From assembly GCF_001904635.1 (NCBI RefSeq), contig NZ_MRCB01000002.1:1-64000 (forward strand): a stretch of DNA of 64,000 nucleotides, written 5' to 3'. Origin of the DNA: Hydrococcus rivularis NIES-593 (GTDB lineage: Bacteria > Cyanobacteriota > Cyanobacteriia > Cyanobacteriales > Microcystaceae). Within the stretch, counting starts at the first letter, position 1, and every line of letters begins with the position of its first letter. Below the pieces are notes generated by a model that was given only the letters and a program-made list of their open reading frames with translations, was not told the DNA's origin and made no database searches. Shown here piece after piece: positions 1 through 8,024 of this stretch. A program made the position numbers and the translations under genes.

Positions 1-264
1 TTAACTCCGTTCAAAACCAGGCTTAGAGCGTGTTGCCAATTTTCGGACGAGTCTATTGTCTCCAGTTAAAAGAACCAATGAAACAGGATTGACTTGTTGG
101 TAGCAGTTCATCGCATTAGCTACTGCATATTGTTCTTTTTCTCCCGTTCCTGTATCGCCTAACGCCAGAAAATTTAATAAAGACTGTTGCGATCGCCCTT
201 GGTGCTTACCTTTGGGCAATCGCGTAGCAGTGAGGCAAATTGCTAAAAAGATGGTCTTTAGCAA
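1..264 (-). pseudogene. Truncated calcineurin-like phosphoesterase, N-terminal part
   Basis: The 87-residue frame contains the first two metal-binding blocks of a purple-acid-phosphatase-like metallophosphoesterase: GDTGTGEKEQYAVA near residue 36 and VLLTGDN near residue 64. Family members normally continue for about 200 residues through a GNHD block. Here the frame turns into an unrelated basic tail (RLVRKLATRS) directly after GDN and stops at the window edge. In the next frame the DNA stays open to the edge, so a frameshift or small deletion with the rest outside the window is possible. The start is a TTG; an ATG nearby is out of frame. I infer a broken gene. The missing flank limits confidence. 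Confidence 0.55.
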
Positions 265-286
265 TTCCCATCGAGTTTAGAAAGCG

Positions 287-772
287 TTACCTTCCAGGAT
301 CGTCATTAGTTTTGCGATCGGTATCGGGAACCTGAATGCTACTGCGGGGACGATTGGTTTCATCTTCCTCGTTTTCTTGATTTGCTTGCTCGGTATAAAG
401 GACTTTGCCATTGCCTGCATCGACCATAACTTCTGTTTGATCGATGACTACCTGATAAACTAGATTGCCATCTTCATCTTCTAGTTCGACTTTACTAGCC
501 GTACCGCCTTGAGCAGTTTCTGCCGCCTGTTTAGCTTGCTGGGCAGTAATTTTAGCTAAAGATTGGAGTCGAGCAGCTTCCTGCTTTTCTTCTGCATCGT
601 CTTCTTGGGATTCTTCCTGTTCGTTCTGCTCACCTTCCTCTCTAGCTTGTGAAGTTTGAACGTTATTAGTATCTTGAGATTCTGAGGCGATCGCCAGTCC
701 ACTCAATCCTAAAGTACCTAAAGTACTTACTAAAGTCGCCGTCAAAGCTATTTTTACTAGAGTTTTCATCAC
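287..772 (-). CDS. Secreted PepSY-domain protein with acidic linker
   Basis: The 161-residue protein begins with a signal peptide (basic MMKTLVKIALTA, hydrophobic core, likely cut near AIASES), so it should be periplasmic. A Glu/Gln/Asp-rich low-complexity stretch follows (about residues 35-65). Then comes one PepSY-like unit (about 72-145) with the usual layout: KITAQQAKQAA helix, then VELEDEDGNLVYQVVI and GKVLYTEQA strands. PepSY domains are small extracytoplasmic modules thought to bind or inhibit peptidases. No catalytic residues are expected or seen. The polar C-terminal tail has no recognisable motif. It reads in the same direction as the phosphoesterase fragment downstream. Confidence 0.75.
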   Translation of the reverse strand: MMKTLVKIALTATLVSTLGTLGLSGLAIASESQDTNNVQTSQAREEGEQNEQEESQEDDAEEKQEAARLQSLAKITAQQAKQAAETAQGGTASKVELEDEDGNLVYQVVIDQTEVMVDAGNGKVLYTEQANQENEEDETNRPRSSIQVPDTDRKTNDDPGR

Positions 773-1165
773 TATTAAGATCTTCTATCTGGGTTTGCGT
801 TTCCAATTTAGAAAGCAAAGGTCAAGAACTTTACAAGATTTTGAAAAAAACATTCAAATTAGCCCAGCCATAATATTGATACTCAGTGCGAGAATAATTG
901 TATTGAAAAAAAGGTTAACACTTCATGTCTTCCTTGTTTATTTGCGATCGCTGCGGAATCTCCTATTTGTTTTTCTCTTTTTAACCATAAATCCCAAGGA
1001 TTGCGTAACCATAATGCGTAGTGCTATAGACGACTAATCGAGCCAACTTAGCTTGACAGAGGCAAGATCTGAGTTAGACGAATCGCGATCGCTAAAATTT
1101 TTACTGTTAATTCAAAAGTTGCTGTAAATTAGTAATCCGAGGCACTCCTATGAGGACTTGGCATA
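773..1165. other. Gene-poor intergenic stretch
   Basis: This 393-bp spacer separates divergently transcribed genes, so promoters for both should lie here. An 80-codon frame at 795-1037 has no ribosome-binding site and no protein-like composition and is rejected. A TTGACA hexamer at 1053-1058 could be a -35 box for the downstream gene, but no good -10 box follows. Two HIP1 octamers are present. Nothing else is recognised. Confidence 0.4.
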
Positions 1166-1534
1166 GTGACCCTAAAAGAATTTGCTCTATTACTGGTTTC
1201 TATTCTGACTAGCGTCGCCGGACAATTTTTCTTAAAAGCAGGAGCGTTAAAGTTAGGAAAAGTGAATGCTGGCAATGCCGTTAGTCATATTCTCAGCATT
1301 GTATTTACGCCAGAGTTAATCGTTGGTTTATTCTGCTACGGATTGGGCGCGATCGCATATATTCTCTTGCTAACTCGCGTTAATCTCAGCGTTGCCGGCC
1401 CCTCGGTCGCCCTAATTTACGTTTTCTCAGTCGTACTCGGCTACTTTATTTACAAAGAAGCCATTCCGATTAGTCGGATCGTCGGGTTGGGATTTATTAC
1501 CTGCGGCGTTATTCTGGTCGTTTGGCAACGCTAG
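1166..1534 (+). CDS. Four-helix EamA/SMR-like membrane protein
   Basis: The 122-residue protein has four predicted membrane helices (about residues 5-25, 42-70, 75-95, 100-120). It matches half of a ten-helix EamA transporter, or a small-multidrug-resistance/ArnE-type subunit. Typical features are GQFFLKAGA in helix 1, the N-x-S-x-A-x-P block NLSVAGPSVALIYVF in helix 3, and GLGFITCGVILV in helix 4. Such proteins work as dimers and move small hydrophobic or cationic molecules or lipid-linked sugars; the substrate cannot be read from the sequence. The start is GTG at 1166, because the ATG 16 bases upstream is out of frame. It converges on the large membrane protein downstream. Confidence 0.7.
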   Translation: MTLKEFALLLVSILTSVAGQFFLKAGALKLGKVNAGNAVSHILSIVFTPELIVGLFCYGLGAIAYILLLTRVNLSVAGPSVALIYVFSVVLGYFIYKEAIPISRIVGLGFITCGVILVVWQR

Positions 1535-1543
1535 GCGATTTCC

Positions 1544-3301
1544 CTACCCCGTTTGTCGTTTGTTTAAATTCAATACCTTAAAGGCTTGATTTTCAAACGC
1601 AGTGGGGAATTGAGAAGCTTTTTCATTGGAGATGACCCAATAATCTAGCTTATAGCGAGATTTGAGTTTTGCGACATCTTCATCGCGGAGGTTTTTGTAT
1701 AAGTCATCGAGCTTTTTCATCGACTTGTTTAAATTTAGCCCCTTTTCGGTAATATCAAAACCCACTGCTTTAAGGCGTTCTACCCAAGGCGTAACAAAGG
1801 TTCTATCCCAAAGTATTGCCGAACCGTCTTTCCAATTCATATAAACGGGACGTTTTGACTGCCCTCGGAATTGCTGCCAACCCAATCCAAACTCCACTAG
1901 GAATACAGAATCAGTAGAGGTATTCTTTTGCGCCCAATTAGCAATTTCCTCAATAGTTGCGGAAGGGCGGTAGATAATTGCTGATGCTAAACTTTGACCC
2001 TTGCCCCATCTCTCCTGTAAGCTCGTTATGCCGACAAAGACAACCCAAAGGGATAGCAGTAGGGCGATGCGGCTAGAACTTCCTCGACCGAGAATATAGT
2101 ACCAAACGGGATGAATTGCGATCGCGATTAGTGCTACAGCTAAGATAAACGGTCCGACAATTGGATACCAAATGAGAAAGCTTGCGCTCAGCATAATTAT
2201 CCAAAAGGCTCGTCGCGTCGTTCCTTTTGTGGTTTCCAGTTTGACGGCAAAAGCGCTAACCAAGGCAATGGCAGCGATTCCGTACCACAACGTTATCGCC
2301 CTCCCAGGATGCATGACGAGCATCGAAGGCGATTTAGTGACGTAGGCAGCGATAAAAGCATAAATCAGCCACAAAAAGCTAACGCCTGCCCAAATATTAC
2401 AGAGTTTCGATAATTGTCTCAAGCGATCGCGTTTTTGATAAAGGAAGGCAAGTACTAAAGCTGCGATCGCGCCATACTTCCCAAATTCAATCTTATTCCA
2501 GGTCAATGGAAAAAGATGGTGGGGAAAACGAACCTTACTAACTAAATACCACAAATCTTTATCTGCCGCTTCTCGACCGAAGGCAGAGAGGGTAAGAAGA
2601 ATTCCCGGAGATGCTAATAAAAGAAAGAGCAAAAAGCCCAATAGCCATTTTTTCCAGTTCCGCAGATAATTAAAATCCAATAAAAAGGCAGCTCCTAGAT
2701 AAGATAGGGCATAGGCTCCATACATACTATTGCAATTAAAGCCAAGTGCCGTCCATAAAGCGACCAGCCAGGGATTTTGTTGATAAAAAGCGGCAAAAGC
2801 TAATAAGAAAAAAGGAATCGACAAACCCGTTTGCTCGAAGTAATTAATGACTAGCGCATTGCCACCTAAAGTCGGTCCTTCTAACCCTAACGCCATCAAT
2901 GCCATCGCCCCAACAACTGCTATTTTGGACTGAGGAGCAAAGGTTTTAGCTGCGTAGCCTGCTGCAAAGATTACCAGCAATCTCTCTAAGACAAAAAGAC
3001 TCAAAAGTAAGGGTTCTAGAGGAAAAATTCGATTGCCTAACGCGACGAGATACCAAACCGCCGAAGCGTAATAAGGTAAAGTTTGTCCAAAAGGATCGTT
3101 TGGATAGAGAGAGGGATCGTTAATATAATGAACTAGCGGAATTTGAAGGGCTTGGTTTTCGGTATAAACGCTGTAACCCGTAACTAGAATCGAGACGAGC
3201 GAGAAGATTAATCCATAAATAGATACATCGAAAGCGAATGGAAATTCATATTTAAATTTCAAGAAGCGATCGCTTTTTGCCCAATTCTGTAGATTACTCA
3301 T
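1544..3301 (-). CDS. Polytopic membrane protein of unknown function, GT-C-like
   Basis: The 585-residue protein has about ten or more hydrophobic helices over residues 25-430, then a soluble C-terminal region of about 150 residues. The first loop after helix 1 carries HYINDPSLYPNDPF, which resembles the acidic first periplasmic loop of GT-C polyprenyl-phosphate glycosyltransferases. The C-terminal part (WAQKNTSTDSVFLVEFG, then a RPVYMNW block) resembles the extracytoplasmic portion of DUF6798/GT-C-like proteins. That is recollection, not a database match. No clear catalytic motif can be assigned. It lies 60 bp downstream of, and in the same direction as, the epimerase gene. ATG start at 3301. 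Confidence 0.6.
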   Translation of the reverse strand: MSNLQNWAKSDRFLKFKYEFPFAFDVSIYGLIFSLVSILVTGYSVYTENQALQIPLVHYINDPSLYPNDPFGQTLPYYASAVWYLVALGNRIFPLEPLLLSLFVLERLLVIFAAGYAAKTFAPQSKIAVVGAMALMALGLEGPTLGGNALVINYFEQTGLSIPFFLLAFAAFYQQNPWLVALWTALGFNCNSMYGAYALSYLGAAFLLDFNYLRNWKKWLLGFLLFLLLASPGILLTLSAFGREAADKDLWYLVSKVRFPHHLFPLTWNKIEFGKYGAIAALVLAFLYQKRDRLRQLSKLCNIWAGVSFLWLIYAFIAAYVTKSPSMLVMHPGRAITLWYGIAAIALVSAFAVKLETTKGTTRRAFWIIMLSASFLIWYPIVGPFILAVALIAIAIHPVWYYILGRGSSSRIALLLSLWVVFVGITSLQERWGKGQSLASAIIYRPSATIEEIANWAQKNTSTDSVFLVEFGLGWQQFRGQSKRPVYMNWKDGSAILWDRTFVTPWVERLKAVGFDITEKGLNLNKSMKKLDDLYKNLRDEDVAKLKSRYKLDYWVISNEKASQFPTAFENQAFKVLNLNKRQTG

Positions 3302-3361
3302 CTTTAAACATTTAAAGATTTTCTAGCTTTATTTTGGTTGATTTAAGTCGCGATCGCTACT

Positions 3362-4285
3362 CTACATCTGGGAAATAATATCTACTAAAGCGGATTTTAG
3401 GGTTGGATATCGGTACTGAAAACCAATTGCCTCAGTTGCTTTGGGCAAAACTTGTTGACCTTCTAAAACGACTTTTGACCCTTCTCCGAGTAAAAGTTCT
3501 AGGGCAAAATCGGGCACGGGCAACCAAGAAGGACGATGAATCACTTCTCCTAAAGTCTGACTCAACTGACTCATGCGAACGGGATTGGGGGCGGTTGCAT
3601 TAAATGTCCCTTCTATTTCCGGGCGTTTGAGAGCTTCTGAAATTAAATTAACCAGATCGTCTCGATGAATCCAAGAAAACCACTGACGACCGCTTCCTAT
3701 TGGACCTCCCGCAAACAGTTTAAAGGGAGGAATCATTCTGGCTAAAGCTCCCCCATTGCCCAATACGATCCCAAACCGCAAAATAACCAAGCGAACACCT
3801 GCTTCTTTAACCTTGCTAGCTTCTGCCTCCCACGCTTGACAGACTTGAGCAAGAAAATCATTTCCCGGCGGGCTATGTTCATCAAAGGTTGCGGTTTCGC
3901 TCGTGCCATAATAGCCAATGGCGGAAGCATTTACCAGTACCTTTGGTTTTGGCTCGGCTTGAGCGATTGCCTCGACAATTTTTCGAGTTCCCAGTTGACG
4001 GCTTTCGAGAATTGCTTTTTTGTGTTCTGGAGACCAACGTTCTGAAATCGGTTCTCCTGCTAGATTGACGACGGCATCGCAGCCAGCTACTTTTTGTTGC
4101 CAATCTCCCGATTGTATGGGAGTATAAGCGGCAATTTCTAGATTAGGGAAAGCTGACGCGGGAAAAACTCGTCGAGCACGTTCTGGATTGCGAGTAAAGA
4201 CTAGGATTTGATGACCTTCTGCGTTCAGTTTTTCAACTAAGCGAGTGCCGACAAATCCGGTTGCTCCTGTAATTACTATTTTCAT
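3362..4285 (-). CDS. TIGR01777-family NAD(P)-dependent epimerase
   Basis: The 307-residue protein is an atypical short-chain dehydrogenase/epimerase. It starts with the nucleotide-binding turn [12 protein letters not shown] (residues 6-17), then [12 protein letters not shown] and the NASAIGYYG segment. [16 protein letters not shown] and [11 protein letters not shown] follow, and the C-terminal block [13 protein letters not shown] matches the DUF1731 end of the family. Homologues include bacterial YfcH and plant/cyanobacterial proteins linked to plastid or thylakoid biology. The substrate is unknown. Length and order are complete. Its upstream flank (4300-4480) is a patch of dispersed repeats. 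Confidence 0.85.
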   Translation of the reverse strand: MKIVITGATGFVGTRLVEKLNAEGHQILVFTRNPERARRVFPASAFPNLEIAAYTPIQSGDWQQKVAGCDAVVNLAGEPISERWSPEHKKAILESRQLGTRKIVEAIAQAEPKPKVLVNASAIGYYGTSETATFDEHSPPGNDFLAQVCQAWEAEASKVKEAGVRLVILRFGIVLGNGGALARMIPPFKLFAGGPIGSGRQWFSWIHRDDLVNLISEALKRPEIEGTFNATAPNPVRMSQLSQTLGEVIHRPSWLPVPDFALELLLGEGSKVVLEGQQVLPKATEAIGFQYRYPTLKSALVDIISQM

Positions 4286-4316
4286 AGTTATTAGTCATTG
4301 GATGAAAGGATTTTCG

Positions 4317-4377
4317 ATTTTGGCGAAGCCGCCGCACGCTCCCGGAAACGCTTCAAAGAGAACGGCGGATTTTGGAT
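4317..4377. repeat. Dispersed hairpin repeat, degraded copy
   Basis: This copy shares its left arm (GGCGAAGCCGCCGCACGCTC) and right arm (AACGGCGGATTTTGGATT) with a second copy at 54313-54375. The outer arms CCGCC (4329-4333) and GGCGG (4364-4368) pair. The inner stem, perfect in the other copy, is eroded here. It is flanked by GATTTTGG-type sequence on both sides. No coding capacity. It looks like a small non-autonomous palindromic element. Confidence 0.7.
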
Positions 4378-4380
4378 TGA

Positions 4381-4485
4381 TGACAGTTAATTGATGACAG
4401 TTAGTAGTTAGTGGTTAGTAGTGATTGGTTTCTAATTCCGAGTTCTGAGTTCCGACTTTTCCCTGTCTTCCTGTCTCCTTGTCAC
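4381..4485. repeat. Short intergenic repeats of GTTAGTA and CCTGTC type
   Basis: The tract holds a run of heptamer-like units (GTTAGTAGTTAGTGGTTAGT), then two GAGTTC repeats, then pyrimidine-rich CCTGTCTTCCTGTCTCC sequence. Similar TTAGT-type tracts recur near 15200, 30590 and 42970. They match the short tandem repeats common between cyanobacterial genes. The pyrimidine-rich end runs straight into the last codons of the next gene. Confidence 0.6.
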
Positions 4486-4878
4486 CTAATCCTCTGTCCC
4501 CTGTCCTGTGCCTTTCTCTTGATATCCCATTCCGTTGGCTTCGGCATAGCGGTGTAGGAAGCGCATAAGTCTTTCCCAATGATCTTCTCGATAAATTTCC
4601 AGCTTGCATTCTACTCGGATCAAATCGTCACCATCATCGCCGCCATAGATAATTTTCAGCGAAGCAGGCTCGATACTGATTTCTCCTTCCGAGTCAATTA
4701 ACCGTAAATCTCCATAGGTTTTTTGGGTAAAACTTTGGAATTTCTCTAGTGCTTTTAGTGTCTTAAAAGTCATCAAAACGCTTCGCACGCCCGTATCTTT
4801 GTTTTGACGCAAACTAACGTTTTCTAACTCTTCAGAAAGACCGACGAAAAATTCTATAGACGGATTAGAAGAAGACAT
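4486..4878 (-). CDS. psb28-2: Photosystem II assembly protein Psb28-2-like
   Basis: The 130-residue protein has the Psb28 layout: IEFFVGLSEE near the start, VSLRQNKDTGVRSVLMTF, a central KFQSFT block and the signature LIDSEGEI (about residues 80-87; Psb28 has a similar DEEGEI). A SLKIIYGGDDGDDLIRVECKLEI strand region follows. Psb28 proteins bind PSII assembly intermediates on the cytoplasmic face of the thylakoid. The ending IYREDHWERLMRFLHRYAE is longer than in classical Psb28, which points to the Psb28-2 subtype. The last ten residues (EKGTGQGTED) are encoded by low-complexity repeat DNA and may be a recent replacement of the natural end. It lies downstream of petM, beyond a hairpin. Confidence 0.8.
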   Translation of the reverse strand: MSSSNPSIEFFVGLSEELENVSLRQNKDTGVRSVLMTFKTLKALEKFQSFTQKTYGDLRLIDSEGEISIEPASLKIIYGGDDGDDLIRVECKLEIYREDHWERLMRFLHRYAEANGMGYQEKGTGQGTED

Positions 4879-4917
4879 TGATATTTATAAAGGAATTTTC
4901 TCAAAAAAATTGCTATT

Positions 4918-4963
4918 AAAAATTTTGCGCTTGAAGCTTGCGAACGAATGTTCTTCAAGCTTC
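4918..4963 (-). terminator. Rho-independent-like terminator of petM
   Basis: On the minus strand GAAGCTTG (63-56 of block 49xx) pairs with CAAGCTTC (40-33). GAAC and GTTC pair inside, with loop ATTC. The stem ends at 4933. A run of T residues on the minus strand at 4919-4928 follows after five bases. It lies between petM and psb28-2 and probably ends or attenuates the petM transcript. Confidence 0.65.
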
Positions 4964-4976
4964 ATCTTGGCTAGGG

Positions 4977-5090
4977 TTATTCTGGCTCGCCGCCTTGGAT
5001 TTTCAGGAGAAGAAAGCCCCAGGCTACCCCGACTAGCGTTAGAACAATTAATAGTATTGCTCCGTTAAAAAGCATACTTTCAGCACTCAT
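4977..5090 (-). CDS. petM: Cytochrome b6f complex subunit PetM (subunit VII)
   Basis: This is a 37-residue ORF that gene callers often miss. It starts [14 protein letters not shown], passes through one hydrophobic helix (about residues 8-29) and ends [11 protein letters not shown]. That is nearly the canonical cyanobacterial PetM sequence. PetM is a single-helix peripheral subunit of the cytochrome b6f complex in the thylakoid membrane and contributes to its stability and regulation. The length equals the family norm. It is transcribed away from pdxA with a 150-bp spacer that must hold both promoters. A terminator-like hairpin follows the stop. Confidence 0.95.
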   Translation of the reverse strand: MSAESMLFNGAILLIVLTLVGVAWGFLLLKIQGGEPE

Positions 5091-5241
5091 GTTTATCTCT
5101 CCTTTTTATTTAGCTAAAGTTGCTTCTAAGAAGATAGTTATCTTGAAGCTAAACGGACTTTAAGCCGACTTTAAGTCATTATAGGTATTGTAAGGCATCG
5201 CTCTTCTTCCGACTAACTAGAAATTAACCGATTCTTAAAAG

Positions 5242-6327
5242 ATGTCCGCCAAAGCGAATAGAAATATACACCTACTTCCCCATTTAGCCATTACGATAGG
5301 CGATCCAGCAGGGATTGGACCAGAAGTTGTCTTGAAAGCCTTAGCCGATTCATCAATTCGGGAAACTTGCCGGATTACCGTCGTTGGCAGCCGATCGCTC
5401 CTGCAACAAACTTATCAGAAATTGCAACAAATCTTTACATCAAAAGAAAAAACTTTAGCCAATCCTGACGAATTCCCCATTCTAGATATACCGATCGATC
5501 GCGCGATCGCAACGCAAATTACTGTGGGAACAGGTAATGCAGCTAGCGGAGCAATGAGTTTCGCCTACCTCGAAGAAGCGATCGCCCGTACTAGAAAAGG
5601 AGAATTTCAAGGGATCGTCACTGCCCCGATTGCCAAATCTTGCTGGAAAGCGGCAGGACATCATTACCCCGGACAGACGGAAGTTTTAGCGCAAAAAGCC
5701 GGGGTGGAGAAATTTGGGATGTTATTCGTCGCGCGATCGCCTCATACAAGTTGGATATTGCGAACCCTGCTCGCAACCACCCACATTCCCTTAAATCAAG
5801 TTTCAACTGCCCTAACTCCCGAACTAATGTCTTTAAAACTCGATTTATTAATCGATTCTCTCAAAAAAGATTTTGGCATCGATGCGCCCCAAATTGTTAT
5901 TGCCGGGTTAAATCCTCATAGCGGCGAACAAGGACAACTGGGAACCGAAGAACGAGACTGGTTAATTCCTTGGCTGGAAAAAGAACGAGAAAATCGCCCT
6001 CAAGTCGAGTTAATTGGACCTATTCCTCCCGATACGATGTGGGTTAAACCCGGTCAAGCTTGGTACGGCAACGATCCTAATGTAGATGCCGCCGATGCCT
6101 ATCTTGCTCTGTATCACGATCAAGGTTTGATTCCAGTCAAATTAATGGCATTCGACAGGGCGATTAATACCACGATTGGATTGCCTTTCATTCGCACTTC
6201 TCCCGACCACGGCACGGCGTTTGATATTGCCGGAAAGGGAATCGCTAACGCAAGTAGCATGAAAGAGGCGATTAAGTTGGCGGCGCAGTTGACAAAAATT
6301 AAATTTTCTCGAAACGCGATCGCGTAA
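5242..6327 (+). CDS. pdxA: 4-hydroxythreonine-4-phosphate dehydrogenase
   Basis: PdxA oxidises 4-phosphohydroxy-L-threonine with NAD(P) in the DXP-dependent route to pyridoxal phosphate. The 361-residue protein shows the full set of motifs: [13 protein letters not shown] near residue 18, [12 protein letters not shown] about 140, [11 protein letters not shown] about 225, [11 protein letters not shown] about 289, and [14 protein letters not shown] near 315. The metal-binding histidines lie within these blocks. The length is slightly above the usual 330, owing to a short N-terminal extension and an inserted segment around residues 55-75. Single gene, divergent from petM. Confidence 0.95.
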   Translation: MSAKANRNIHLLPHLAITIGDPAGIGPEVVLKALADSSIRETCRITVVGSRSLLQQTYQKLQQIFTSKEKTLANPDEFPILDIPIDRAIATQITVGTGNAASGAMSFAYLEEAIARTRKGEFQGIVTAPIAKSCWKAAGHHYPGQTEVLAQKAGVEKFGMLFVARSPHTSWILRTLLATTHIPLNQVSTALTPELMSLKLDLLIDSLKKDFGIDAPQIVIAGLNPHSGEQGQLGTEERDWLIPWLEKERENRPQVELIGPIPPDTMWVKPGQAWYGNDPNVDAADAYLALYHDQGLIPVKLMAFDRAINTTIGLPFIRTSPDHGTAFDIAGKGIANASSMKEAIKLAAQLTKIKFSRNAIA

Positions 6328-6642
6328 TTTTTCTAAGGAGAGATAATGGTTGACTAAATAATTAATTTGCTTTTGGATTAAAAAATCATTAACCAGAAAA
6401 GAGATCATCAATTTTTGTTCCAGCTCGATAAGATTGCTAAGTTGACCGTACCGGGCATTTCAGCAATAACCCATTAAATTTATTCCAGAAAAAAATTGTG
6501 ATAGAATATGATTATTGATTGAGAATTAGCATTCGGTAGAAGAGTTTGTTGTTTGTGTTAACAGGGTTTTCCGGTTTAGTCTCGGCAGGATTCTCTCCGA
6601 AATCTCAATACTTACACGCTATTTAAGTCTAGGAGACAATCC
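6328..6642 (+). promoter_or_regulatory. Leader and probable promoter of the RRM gene
   Basis: The 315-bp spacer contains no credible ORF. A plausible -10 hexamer TAGAAT follows TTGTGA around 6497-6510, which would give an untranslated leader of about 130 bases. Long leaders are usual for cold-regulated cyanobacterial RNA-binding protein genes. A good ribosome-binding site (AGGAG in CTAGGAGACAATCC) precedes the ATG. The promoter assignment is inference from position and composition. Confidence 0.4.
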
Positions 6643-6954
6643 ATGTCGATTTATGTAGGTAACTTGTCCTATGAAGTTACAGAAGCCGAACTGAATTCTG
6701 TATTTGCAGAATACGGTTCTGTCAAACGAGTTCATCTCCCCACCGATCGCGAAACGGGTCGGATGCGCGGCTTTGCTTTCGTAGAAATGGAAACCACAGC
6801 CCAAGAAGCAGCAGCTATTGAAGCTCTCGACGGAGCTGAGTGGTACGGTCGCGAACTCAAAGTCAATCAAGCCAAACCTCGCGAAAACCGCGATACCAGA
6901 GGCTCATTTGGCGGTGGCGGTCGGAGAAATAGTAATTACTCAAAGCGATTTTAA
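6643..6954 (+). CDS. RRM-type RNA-binding protein (Rbp family)
   Basis: The 103-residue protein has one RNA recognition motif (residues 1-80) with RNP2 as IYVGNL (3-8) and RNP1 as RGFAFVEM (about 42-49). A short Gly/Arg-rich tail (SFGGGGRRNSNYSKRF) follows. This is the cyanobacterial Rbp design: a single RRM with a variable glycine-rich end, usually cold-induced, with roles in mRNA binding and, for some members, thylakoid-linked mRNA localisation. A long leader upstream and a strong terminator downstream make it a monocistronic unit. Confidence 0.93.
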   Translation: MSIYVGNLSYEVTEAELNSVFAEYGSVKRVHLPTDRETGRMRGFAFVEMETTAQEAAAIEALDGAEWYGRELKVNQAKPRENRDTRGSFGGGGRRNSNYSKRF

Positions 6955-7005
6955 GCTGAAAAGCTGAACCTTCTGTAGACATCGCTGACTGTTTAATAAA
7001 CATAG

Positions 7006-7036
7006 GGGTGGAGATATTTGTTATCTTCACCCTTTT
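7006..7036 (+). terminator. Rho-independent terminator of the RRM gene
   Basis: An 11-bp stem (7006-7016 with 7022-7032, one G-T pair) closes a TTTGT loop and is followed directly by TTTT at 7033-7036. It begins about 50 bases after the stop codon. The arms are GGGTGGAGATA and TATCTTCACCC. Confidence 0.85.
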
Positions 7037-7120
7037 AACGTTGAGACAATTTACAGCAATTTTCAAGTGGTATCAAACCCGCGTTCGAGCAGGAATGAAA
7101 AGCAAGCAAAGCGATCGACC

Positions 7121-7627
7121 CTAACTTTTCTTGCCCCTTTTCTGGGCAAACCAAGATTGCAGCTGCTCTCGACAAGCTGATTCCATGATTCCCGCCAGGA
7201 CGGGCAATCGATGATTGGAGGCAGGGCTATCGGGAAGATTGGCAACGGTACGAATGCAACCCGTTTTTGGATCGTCTGCTCCATAAACTAGCAAACCAAT
7301 CCGCGCTTGAATAATCGCCCCCGCACACATGGGACAGGGTTCTAGGGTGACGTAGAGAGTACAATCATTGAGATGCCAGGTTTGTAAGGCTTGACTAGCA
7401 GAGCGAAGGACGAGAATTTCTGCATGGGCGGTGGGATCTTTGTCTCTTTCTTTGCGATTGGAGGCTTCGGCAACGAGATTGCCAGCGCGATCGACAATGA
7501 CGGCGCCGACGGGAACATCTCCCGCCTTTCCCGCTTCCTGGGCTAATTCTATGGCACGACTCATCCAATGCCTATGAGTTAGATAAGCAATTGGATCGAT
7601 TTGCGTTAGAAATGGCTCAATTGTCAA
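7121..7627 (-). CDS. tadA: tRNA-specific adenosine deaminase TadA
   Basis: TadA deaminates A34 to inosine in tRNA-Arg(ACG). The zinc deaminase motifs are intact: HAEILVLR (catalytic HAE, about residue 67) and EPCPMCAGAI (PCxxC, about 95). VPVGAVIVD and the RIGLLVYGADDPKTG block follow in family order. The 168-residue frame uses a TTG start five bases after the glutaredoxin stop. An internal ATG at MSRAIELA is possible, but the preceding YLTHRHW segment is conserved among cyanobacterial homologues as I recall, so I favour the long form. Probably co-transcribed with grxC. Confidence 0.9.
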   Translation of the reverse strand: MTIEPFLTQIDPIAYLTHRHWMSRAIELAQEAGKAGDVPVGAVIVDRAGNLVAEASNRKERDKDPTAHAEILVLRSASQALQTWHLNDCTLYVTLEPCPMCAGAIIQARIGLLVYGADDPKTGCIRTVANLPDSPASNHRLPVLAGIMESACREQLQSWFAQKRGKKS

Positions 7628-7631
7628 GGAT

Positions 7632-7946
7632 TTAACTGACAGGTTGGGCTAAGAGAGAATCTAATTGACCTTGCCCATCGAGACTATAGAGATCGTCGCA
7701 CCCACCAATATGGCGATCGTTGATAAAAATCTGGGGAACGGTTCGCCTTCCGTTAGCGCGTTGCGCCATCGCGTTTCTGGCTGCTTCGTCGCCGTCGATT
7801 TTATATTCAATGAAATTAACGCCTTTCCACCACAGGAGTAACTTGGCACGAATGCAGTAAGGACAGGTTTGCCAGGTGTAAATCTCGACGTTAGCTTTAA
7901 CCCGTTCTGGATGGCGACCTAAAAGGGAATTGAGAAGATCGAGCAT
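7632..7946 (-). CDS. grxC: Glutaredoxin 3
   Basis: The 104-residue thioredoxin-fold protein has the dithiol active site TCPYCIRAK (residues 27-35), the TVPQIFIND cis-proline segment (about 69-77) and the GGCDDL glutathione-binding turn (about 81-86). It reduces disulfides and glutathione-mixed disulfides in the cytoplasm. Its N-terminus (LDLLNSLLGRHPERVKA) is about 15 residues longer than minimal Grx3. The stop codon lies just before the start of tadA, so the two probably form an operon. Confidence 0.92.
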   Translation of the reverse strand: MLDLLNSLLGRHPERVKANVEIYTWQTCPYCIRAKLLLWWKGVNFIEYKIDGDEAARNAMAQRANGRRTVPQIFINDRHIGGCDDLYSLDGQGQLDSLLAQPVS

Positions 7947-8024
7947 TTTTCTCGCTGTATGATTTTAGTTTCATGATTAGAGAAACTACTCTCATTTTAA
8001 ATATTGTCGGCGCAGCCCGTCCCC

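Noticed and set aside
795-1037. 80-codon plus-strand ORF
   Set aside because: Low-complexity composition, no ribosome-binding site, and it lies in a divergent promoter region.
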